Origin: Legionella genomosp. 1
GTDB taxonomy: Bacteria > Pseudomonadota > Gammaproteobacteria > Legionellales > Legionellaceae
Assembly: GCA_945865355.1 (NCBI GenBank)
Contig: CAMBDN010000036.1
Coordinates: 1 to 15,438, forward strand
Length of the DNA stretch: 15,438 nucleotides
Direction: 5' to 3'
The position numbers and the translations under genes are program-made. Numbering within the stretch: position 1 is the first letter of the stretch; each line of letters begins with the position of its first letter. Shown piece by piece: positions 7,796 through 12,909 of this stretch. The notes beneath the pieces were generated by a model, which saw nothing but the letters and a program-made list of their open reading frames with translations, searched no databases and was not told the origin of the DNA.

Positions 7796-8494
7796 TTAAA
7801 TTTTGATTTTTGGGCGCACCCGGCTTAAGCCTCCATCGACCGCCAATACCTGTCCGGTAATCCAATTATTTTTAGGCTCTAAAAGAAAAACAATGGCACG
7901 AGCAATATCCATTGGGGTGCCAATTCGGTCTAAAGCGTGCATTGCTTTGGACGCGTTGAATGCCAAGGCGCTTGACATAAGATGTGCCGTTAAGGGTGTA
8001 TCGGTCATACCTGGCGCTATGACATTAAAGCGTAAATTTAAATGAGCGTAGGTGGCAGCCGCTGATTGAGCAAGCCCAATAATCCCTGCCTTCGCTGCTG
8101 CAATTGCCTCATGATTGGCCAAGCCTACAAGTGCCGCGGCTGAAGAAATCAGTACCACTGAGCCGCCATTTTTCATATGCATTCCAGCTGCACGAACCGT
8201 TGCAAATGATGTTGTTAATGACGAATCAATAACTGCTTGATATTGTTCTTGTGAGGTCGTATGCGCACTCTTTAGTAATAATGAACCCGCACAATTAACA
8301 ACGCCATCGATGAGGCCTGCATCTTTAAATACTGCATCAACGGCATCAAAATCAGTCGCATCCAGTAGGGCATTGGGTTCAATTTTGGTGCTATCTCGAG
8401 CCGTAGTGAAGACGGTGTCTCCCTGAGATATAAGTATATTAACGACCGATTGCCCAATAGTGCTACTCGCTGCAATCACTAAATAGTTCGCCAT
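7796..8494 (-). CDS. SDR-fold protein with degenerate active site
   Basis: The 232 residues form a complete short-chain dehydrogenase/reductase fold. Visible elements are the N-terminal nucleotide-binding strand, NCAG (67-70, for NNAG), ISSA (116-119), KAGIIGLAQSAA (135-146), VIAPGMTDTPL (158-168) and the C-terminal TGQVLAVDGG (213-222). Key positions are altered. The TGxxxGxG cofactor motif reads IAASSTIG (7-14), losing two glycines. The catalytic Asn is Ser92, and the catalytic Tyr of YxxxK is Ile131 (IAAAK), while Ser118 and Lys135 remain. Normal oxidoreductase activity is therefore doubtful; it may bind a nucleotide or ligand without classical catalysis, or belong to a divergent subfamily. 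AGGGA precedes the ATG. It lies downstream of tspO on the same strand, but a strong hairpin separates them. Confidence 0.85.
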   Translation of the reverse strand: MANYLVIAASSTIGQSVVNILISQGDTVFTTARDSTKIEPNALLDATDFDAVDAVFKDAGLIDGVVNCAGSLLLKSAHTTSQEQYQAVIDSSLTTSFATVRAAGMHMKNGGSVVLISSAAALVGLANHEAIAAAKAGIIGLAQSAAATYAHLNLRFNVIAPGMTDTPLTAHLMSSALAFNASKAMHALDRIGTPMDIARAIVFLLEPKNNWITGQVLAVDGGLSRVRPKIKI

Positions 8495-8533
8495 AATTAA
8501 TTTTCCCTATATTGAAGACGAGTATTGATAAGA

Positions 8534-8565
8534 TAAGGAGCTCATCATTCATGATGAGCTCCTTA
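8534..8565 (-). terminator. Perfect 14-bp hairpin after tspO
   Basis: TAAGGAGCTCATCA (8534-8547) and its exact reverse complement (8552-8565) enclose a 4-base loop, starting 4 bases after the tspO stop. On the minus strand it is followed by TCTTATC, a poor U-tract, so it is either a modest intrinsic terminator or a transcript-stabilising hairpin. It separates tspO from the SDR gene. Confidence 0.55.
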
Positions 8566-8569
8566 TGGA

Positions 8570-9046
8570 TTACGACGCATTAAGTATCCATATCACTGCA
8601 TTTAAATATCCAGCAAAAAGCAACCAAATAAAGTAAGGAATTAGCAAGACGCAACTTAATTGATAGGTCTTGCGGGTGATGATAATCGTTATCAAGGTCA
8701 AGATAATAATCGCTGTGATGCAAAAAAGGCTAGCGCCAATCCAATGCAAATAGAAGAAAAGAGGCGTCCAAGCCCAGTTCAGTAAAATTTGTAAAACGTA
8801 AAATACAAGGGCTAATTTCGCCTTTGGCTGATGACGATATTGCCAAAGTGCATAACCTGATAAAGCGAGCATACAATATAAAATAAACCAAACGATTGGA
8901 AAAACAATATCGGGTGGGGTAAGGGTTGATTTATGCAATGTGGGATACCACGATACAATATCATGTTGCGTGATCATCCCCAGACAATAGCCAATGACCT
9001 GAAAAACGATGATCCAAAGCAGTACACCTTTGATTTTTATTGCCAT
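8570..9046 (-). CDS. tspO: TspO/MBR family membrane protein (tryptophan-rich sensory protein)
   Basis: This is a homologue of the translocator protein TspO, a five-helix inner-membrane protein that binds porphyrins and other hydrophobic ligands. The 158 residues match the usual length of about 155-160. Family motifs are in order: WYPTLHKSTLTPPDIVFPIVW (residues 33-53), LYCMLALSGYALW, LNWAWTPLFFYLHW (89-102) and PYFIWLLFAGYLNAVIW (137-153). The common Lys-Pro of the first motif reads Lys-Ser here. Hydrophobic helices cover about 7-25, 46-69, 81-100, 104-126 and 130-152. The ATG has GAGGGT six bases upstream. It is divergent from the small gene at 9146 and followed by a hairpin. In other bacteria TspO is linked to tetrapyrrole, light or stress responses; a role here is inference. 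Confidence 0.92.
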   Translation of the reverse strand: MAIKIKGVLLWIIVFQVIGYCLGMITQHDIVSWYPTLHKSTLTPPDIVFPIVWFILYCMLALSGYALWQYRHQPKAKLALVFYVLQILLNWAWTPLFFYLHWIGASLFCITAIIILTLITIIITRKTYQLSCVLLIPYFIWLLFAGYLNAVIWILNAS

Positions 9047-9145
9047 AAATAACCCTCGTTATGAAACCAATGATCTAATCCATCTTTATGAGTACAATGC
9101 CTTATTTATAAAATAATGTGCGTATAACTCATTATAGAGGTCTTT

Positions 9146-9385
9146 ATGTTAAATTATCACGACAAATTAACTATCAGAATGATAGAGCAGCAAACGAAAG
9201 AACTATTAAGAACAAATTCTAGCAACGGGGATATTTTAACAATACTTAGCGATTTTGTTCCTGATGTGAAATATATCTTAGCCGCAGGTGGCATAAAGGA
9301 ATTGAAATTATGCTTAAAAGAGAACCCCCATTTTTCTTACTTTGTAAGTTTAGTTCAGGGTAAAAAGCCAAGAGCCGTCAAGTAA
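9146..9385 (+). CDS. Small hypothetical protein, 79 residues
   Basis: I do not recognise this protein. It is soluble, probably helical and slightly basic, with no signal or membrane segment. A central hydrophobic stretch (ILTILSDFVPDVKYILAAGG, residues 30-49) is followed by a short segment ending in QGKKPRAVK. The start is well supported: AGAGG lies 5 bases before the ATG. The 99 bases between it and the divergent tspO are AT-rich, with a TATAAA at 9107-9112 that could serve as a -10 element, although no good -35 accompanies it. The gene stands alone; the next start is 172 bases away. Confidence 0.65.
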   Translation: MLNYHDKLTIRMIEQQTKELLRTNSSNGDILTILSDFVPDVKYILAAGGIKELKLCLKENPHFSYFVSLVQGKKPRAVK

Positions 9386-9557
9386 AGAAATCAATACGAT
9401 AATTAAAACACTCGAGCTGTAAATTTTCCACCAATCAGACTTTAAGCTCAGATAGTCTTAAGCGTATTGCTTGATCTTTATTGGAGTTTGTGGCTGTGGT
9501 AGTACCCCTCACTATGGTCTATACTAATTTTTGGTGTTATCAACAGTGAGACTTAAC

Positions 9558-10001
9558 ATGGAAAAATGCACGCCAATGGAATTAACAAAAATTAAAAAAA
9601 TTGTTGCTGATATTCGAGAATTTCCAGCTAAGATTGATTCCGCAGAGCTGGCTAAAAATGCACGACAACTCCTGAGAAAATACGCGTTATTATCTGAAAA
9701 AATCGAGAGAAACGTATTGATTAGAGTCACACATCAGAAGGATCTTGCTAAAATTCGTACAGAAGAGTTCAAAGCCATAAGACGTACGTTAAAAGAAAAA
9801 GCGAATACAATTTTACATGCAAAAAGCAATAAGGGTGTTCAAAGTGAAAAACTTGCGAAACCCTCCGTAAAAACGCCTGCTCCTAAAAAGGTATCAAAGG
9901 CTGTTGAAGAGAGCGTTGCAAAAGAAGCAAGCTCAAAAAAAACCGTGAAAAAGCCAGTGCCTAAAGCTGGCAAAGCATCTGCTCCTAAAGAGGGCGCATA
10001 A
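9558..10001 (+). CDS. Basic protein with a histone-H1-like Lys/Ala/Pro-rich tail
   Basis: The 147 residues divide into a helical, charged N-terminal part (about 1-90, with DIREFPAKIDSAELAKNARQ) and a low-complexity tail. The tail is rich in Lys, Ala, Pro, Ser and Val (KTPAPKK, KKTVKKPVPKAGKASAPK). Such tails occur in bacterial histone-H1-like and AlgP-like DNA-binding proteins, so nucleoid binding is a reasonable inference, but I cannot name the family of the N-terminal domain. The frame stays open upstream to TTG (9531) and GTG codons. I chose the ATG at 9558, which has GTGAG 7 bases before it. The protein has no signal peptide or membrane segment. No clear promoter was found in the 172-base gap before it. 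Confidence 0.7.
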   Translation: MEKCTPMELTKIKKIVADIREFPAKIDSAELAKNARQLLRKYALLSEKIERNVLIRVTHQKDLAKIRTEEFKAIRRTLKEKANTILHAKSNKGVQSEKLAKPSVKTPAPKKVSKAVEESVAKEASSKKTVKKPVPKAGKASAPKEGA

Positions 10002-10067
10002 TTCCCCAAAACTTAGGGGGCGAGTCCTAGGCATTATGGCGCCAAGTTCAAATACTGATCAAGCGAT

Positions 10068-10099
10068 GTCTCGAAGCCCTGTTGCCTGTGCTTCGAGAC
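10068..10099. repeat. Inverted repeat with 10-bp perfect arms
   Basis: GTCTCGAAGC (10068-10077) and GCTTCGAGAC (10090-10099) are perfect reverse complements around a 12-base loop. No T-tract follows, so it is not a classic terminator. The TCTCGAAG core resembles those seen in many dispersed bacterial palindromic repeats, so it may be one copy of a genome-wide element. Confidence 0.6.
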
Positions 10100-10316
10100 T
10101 CCGATGGCGCTCTCTACGTATACTGAAGTTCTCGAGGGACCCAGCACGAGCGGATCAGCGAGTTGTACAGATAATTTGACGGGATCAGTACTGAATCATC
10201 CCTCTCTTGTAATTTTCCAAGTAGTTGCTTATCGTCCATTTTACATAAGTACAGATCTGTTTCAGTCTGGAATTTAAAACCCACTATTTGGCCTGGGCTA
10301 ATCGTTGGTTTCGATT

Positions 10317-10324
10317 TGGAGGAG
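10317..10324 (+). promoter_or_regulatory. Strong Shine-Dalgarno placed before an ATT codon
   Basis: TGGAGGAG is a near-perfect anti-16S match. The codon 6 bases downstream, at ideal spacing, is ATT (10331-10333) in frame with the isochorismatase-like gene. The TTG at 10316 overlaps the Shine-Dalgarno itself and so cannot use it. The first ATG in frame (10376) is 51 bases away and lacks its own clear site. Confidence 0.55.
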
Positions 10325-10330
10325 TATAAA

Positions 10331-11368
10331 ATTAAGCCACAAATCCATCAAAAAAAGTCCGAGATAAATCATTTGATGCGGCTTCAAGAGCACATGGGAA
10401 ATCAAGTGTTAGCAGCTCGAGATCTTGATGGTCGTTTTGCAAAGATAGAAGAACAAGCTGCAATTAATAACAGTCCACTTAAGAGATTTTTAAAAGAAAT
10501 TTTATTGGCAAAGATGAGTGAGTTAAATGATAACCAGAAAATAGCAGTAACGCTTGTCGACATTCAAAATGACTTTGTTCTTAAAGATTTTGCGTTGTAT
10601 GCGCCAGGTGGTGAAAATACGGTACTTAGTAATATTGCCCTTCTTGATGCTATCAGTGAATTAATTGCCCAGGATTCTTCAGTACGTCATACAATTGATA
10701 TTGTAACTAGCCAAGATGCCCATATTCTTAATAGAAAGATGCCTAGCCCTGATTCTGTCATGATGGCTAGAAGTTCTTATGGCTTAAAGGAAACACAAGA
10801 TGCCATTACTGCTGAGCAGAATGAACTCGAGCCTTTTGATCCTCAAAATGGAAAATTTGGTTTGCATTGTATGAATGGAACTGTTGGTGCGGCAATAGCG
10901 ACGCCAATTGAAACAAGACTTGCTGCGTTAAGTGGTCAAGTTAAAATTCATCGTTTTGGTAAAATTAACTTTTCAGGACCCAAAGCAGGGATGTTGCTTA
11001 AAGCGGGCGTCGATTTAAGTGATGCAAAATATCAGGACCCAGTTAATGGCATCTATGACATTCAAGCCCTTTCTTACCTTGAGTTTTTTAAAAACGCCCA
11101 TTACAACGATATTTTAGTGACCGGTCTTTGTGGTGATGTATGCGTTCGACAAGCAGCAGAAGGCCTAATAGAGCATGTTGAACATGTAACGGTTATTGAT
11201 CCTCTTATACATTATTTGGTTATTTCGGGCATCAATACATTTGATAGTGTTCGAGGGGATACTGTTGCATCTTATGATAAAAAAGGAATTGAATACATCG
11301 AGTGTAGCCAGTTTCGAGCAAATCCCGAATCAAAATCTGACGTATTATTTGCTAGGCAACGTCCCTAA
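10331..11368 (+). CDS. Isochorismatase/nicotinamidase-family hydrolase with long N-terminal extension
   Basis: Numbered from the TTG at 10316, the catalytic triad is visible. Asp82 lies in LVDIQNDF, Lys216 probably in RFGKINFSG, and Cys276 in GLCGDVCVRQAAEG. Metal ligands are Asp134 and His136 (SQDAH), with His184 in LHCMNGTVG, close to the PncA layout. The block DVCVRQAAEGL strongly recalls nicotinamidase. At about 345 residues it is much longer than typical PncA (about 190-220). The excess is a helical N-terminal stretch of about 70 residues, an insertion around 140-180 and a longer tail. Nicotinamide to nicotinate is a likely reaction, but other amidase or isochorismatase substrates are possible. 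The start is uncertain: a strong Shine-Dalgarno points at ATT 10331, given here; alternatives are TTG 10316 and ATG 10376. It is flanked by imperfect direct repeats and a gene remnant. Confidence 0.8.
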   Translation: MKPQIHQKKSEINHLMRLQEHMGNQVLAARDLDGRFAKIEEQAAINNSPLKRFLKEILLAKMSELNDNQKIAVTLVDIQNDFVLKDFALYAPGGENTVLSNIALLDAISELIAQDSSVRHTIDIVTSQDAHILNRKMPSPDSVMMARSSYGLKETQDAITAEQNELEPFDPQNGKFGLHCMNGTVGAAIATPIETRLAALSGQVKIHRFGKINFSGPKAGMLLKAGVDLSDAKYQDPVNGIYDIQALSYLEFFKNAHYNDILVTGLCGDVCVRQAAEGLIEHVEHVTVIDPLIHYLVISGINTFDSVRGDTVASYDKKGIEYIECSQFRANPESKSDVLFARQRP

Positions 11369-11478
11369 CGTTTATTTGCAGTTTTCTCACCATTAATCTA
11401 AGTACAGATTTTTCAGCCTACATCGAGCTGCCCCCTCTCCGGCGCTAGGAGCTTGAGTCGTATGATAACGTCAACACC

Positions 11479-11709
11479 ATGATGCCAACGTCATCTTTTG
11501 ATAATCAGTCCTCATCCACTCAAGCACCGCATTATTTAGATGGTGCTTTGCTGCAATGGTGCAACCCCAAAGCCTGGATGGCTTGCCTCGCGGGCCTTTC
11601 TACCTTTACCAGTGCGACCAGCATTATGCCCTTACTTACCTTTGTCATTATTTATTGTGTAATATGTTATGTTTGTATGGGTATCTGGGCCTCGGCTGGT
11701 AATCAATGA
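11479..11709 (+). pseudogene. Truncated LysE/RhtB-type exporter remnant
   Basis: The frame encodes 76 residues. From about residue 18 they match the middle of LysE/RhtB amino-acid exporters: the conserved GALLQWCNPKAWMACLAG (for GALLQxLNPKAW), then two hydrophobic stretches ending in CMGIWASAGNQ and a stop. The family is usually about 200-210 residues, with six helices. The N-terminal half and the last helices are missing, and I could not find them in other frames nearby. The first 17 residues (polar, SSSTQAPH) are unrelated filler. No Shine-Dalgarno precedes the ATG. A non-functional fragment is the best reading; a de novo short membrane protein is less likely. Confidence 0.7.
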
Positions 11710-11729
11710 ATAGGATAATCAAAAAACGT

Positions 11730-11748
11730 GGTCCTTAAATTAAGGGCC
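11730..11748. repeat. Short palindrome before grxC
   Basis: GGTCCTTAAATTAAGGGCC is self-complementary over nearly its whole length, with one T-G wobble around a central A. It lies 7 bases before the grxC Shine-Dalgarno, where a transcriptional operator or leader hairpin could act. No T-run follows. The function is unknown. Confidence 0.35.
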
Positions 11749-11771
11749 CTATATGAAGGAGACGTATTAAA

Positions 11772-12023
11772 ATGAGCGATCTGCCCATGAAAAAAGCGCT
11801 GATTTACACAACAGCGACTTGTCCGTACTGCGTACGTGCCAAACAACTTTTAAAAGAAAAAGGAATGGATTATACAGAAATTCGTGTGGATTTAGACGAT
11901 ACCGAACGTGAGAAAATGATGCGTATTACAGGACGACGCACCGTCCCACAAGTTTTCATCAATGATCAGCATATTGGTGGCTTTGATGACTTGTACGCTC
12001 ATTTTTTAAAGAAAACCAATTAA
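11772..12023 (+). CDS. grxC: Glutaredoxin 3 (GrxC type)
   Basis: This is a cytoplasmic glutathione-dependent thiol-disulfide oxidoreductase. The 83 residues are the standard length for GrxC. The dithiol active site CPYC is at residues 18-21 (TTATCPYCVRA), the cis-proline motif TVPQVFI at 57-63 and the GSH-contacting GGFDDL at 69-74. A strong GAAGGAGA lies 9 bases before the ATG. An in-frame ATG at codon 6 would remove the extra MSDLP and match the usual GrxC start, but it lacks a good ribosome site. Its stop is followed after one base by the ATG of a 29-codon ORF and then by the gene at 12115, so these are likely to be one transcript. In many gammaproteobacteria grxC precedes secB; that is not the case here. 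Confidence 0.94.
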   Translation: MSDLPMKKALIYTTATCPYCVRAKQLLKEKGMDYTEIRVDLDDTEREKMMRITGRRTVPQVFINDQHIGGFDDLYAHFLKKTN

Positions 12024-12024
12024 A

Positions 12025-12114
12025 ATGACCCCAATGTTTTTCCTAGCATCAAAGGGGCATCGATTCGCAAGTGTGGAACAAATCATTAACGCGATAAAAC
12101 AAAAGGATTCCTGA
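12025..12114 (+). CDS. Possible 29-residue ORF filling the grxC gap
   Basis: An uninterrupted ATG-to-TGA frame fills the space between grxC and the next gene exactly: grxC TAA, one base, this ATG, and its TGA directly followed by the next ATG (TGAATG). The peptide begins MTPMFFLASKGHRFASVEQI and ends in KQKDS. Its last codons contain the AAAGGA Shine-Dalgarno of the next gene. It has only a weak AAAGAAA leader of its own. It could be a coupled microprotein, a translated leader, or a chance open frame. Confidence 0.3.
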   Translation: MTPMFFLASKGHRFASVEQIINAIKQKDS

Positions 12115-12690
12115 ATGCAGTACATAGTCACTTCACATTACGCCCGAGGGGAGGAAAAGTGGATTGCCTCATTTGATTTAAGAGATGGGGCGCAGGTGTT
12201 TATATCAAAAAAAATCGCCATCGACGAGGAAGAAGGTAAGAAAGTCATTTACCGTTTATATGACAATCAGGAGTTGGTACAAGCATGGAACAAAGACAAC
12301 ATTTCGATAACCCACGCCCTGTATGCTGATGGTAATGCGGATTTTGATAACGTACCCCCAGGGTTTTTTATGGTTATGTTGAATTCTGTTAATCTCTCAC
12401 GAGACTCACCGATTGCGCAATTTCATGCAGAAAATGATGCTATGCTATTCATTGTAAGCTTATTTGAAGCTGAAAAGAGTATGCATGCCAACGATGTGTT
12501 TTTTATTTTCAAAGGCAACCTGTTAATGCATACGGTCAATCGCTCTATTCTGGAAAAGCTAAAAAGAGGATCGGGCAGTGCGAGTGACATGCAAAAGGGC
12601 TCATTTCAAATCAGTCCATTATCAACCAGGCCCACACCGGGTGGTGGCCATCATGATTATTGGGTAGGGAAAGAGGATGTTGAGGAGTAA
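12115..12690 (+). CDS. Hypothetical protein, 191 residues
   Basis: I do not recognise this protein. It is soluble, without signal peptide or membrane helices. The N-terminal half alternates beta-like strands and acidic turns (SKKIAIDEEEGKK, VIYRLYDNQELVQAW). The middle contains two hydrophobic strands (FFMVMLNSV and AMLFIVSLFEAEK). The C-terminal 35 residues look disordered, with STRPTPGGGHHDYW and an acidic end (KEDVEE). AAAGGA lies 7 bases before the ATG, and the preceding short ORF ends directly at this start, so it is probably expressed with grxC. No catalytic motif was identified. About 220 bases separate it from the EF-G gene, which has its own promoter. Confidence 0.7.
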   Translation: MQYIVTSHYARGEEKWIASFDLRDGAQVFISKKIAIDEEEGKKVIYRLYDNQELVQAWNKDNISITHALYADGNADFDNVPPGFFMVMLNSVNLSRDSPIAQFHAENDAMLFIVSLFEAEKSMHANDVFFIFKGNLLMHTVNRSILEKLKRGSGSASDMQKGSFQISPLSTRPTPGGGHHDYWVGKEDVEE

Positions 12691-12837
12691 GCCGTCTTGG
12701 GTTAAAAACTTGGAATAGCCTTACACGTTGATGCCATGACGTCTTCAATGGAAAACCCATTTTTCTCTAAAATCATCATGTTAGGTGGTCACCTCAGTTA
12801 CCGTATATTTTATTAAACTCGTTGATGCACGAATCTG

Positions 12838-12866
12838 CTGCAAATCAAAATAAAACACTGTATAAT
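12838..12866 (+). promoter_or_regulatory. Likely sigma70 promoter of the EF-G gene
   Basis: A perfect -10 box TATAAT stands at 12861-12866, preceded by TG. A weak -35 (CTGCAA, 12838-12843) lies 17 bases upstream. Transcription would start near 12873, giving a leader of about 37 bases before the ATG at 12910. The remaining 12691-12837 holds nothing I can support beyond a 25-residue minus-strand frame, discussed elsewhere. Confidence 0.6.
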
Positions 12867-12909
12867 AGACAACTATTTTTTAACCCATTTATAAGTGTAT
12901 AAGAGTACT

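Larger units (their letters stand above)
10002..10330. other. Palindrome-rich non-coding spacer
   Basis: No gene is supported here. It holds several self-complementary elements: a CTTAGG/CCTAGG pair just after the upstream stop, TGGCGCCA (10037-10044), the hairpin at 10068-10099, and the 10-base palindrome TCAGTACTGA (10185-10194). The first half is visibly GC-richer than its neighbours. It ends in a very strong Shine-Dalgarno for the next gene. It looks like remnants of dispersed repeat or mobile DNA rather than a simple promoter region. Confidence 0.5.

Noticed and set aside
11369..11478. Missing N-terminal half of the LysE exporter upstream of the remnant.
   Set aside because: No frame in this stretch gives hydrophobic helices or LysE motifs.
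12702..12779. A 25-residue minus-strand ORF (MMILEKNGFS...) with GAGGTG upstream, in the EF-G leader region.
   Set aside because: It is very short, antisense to a promoter region, and has no recognisable family; most likely chance.
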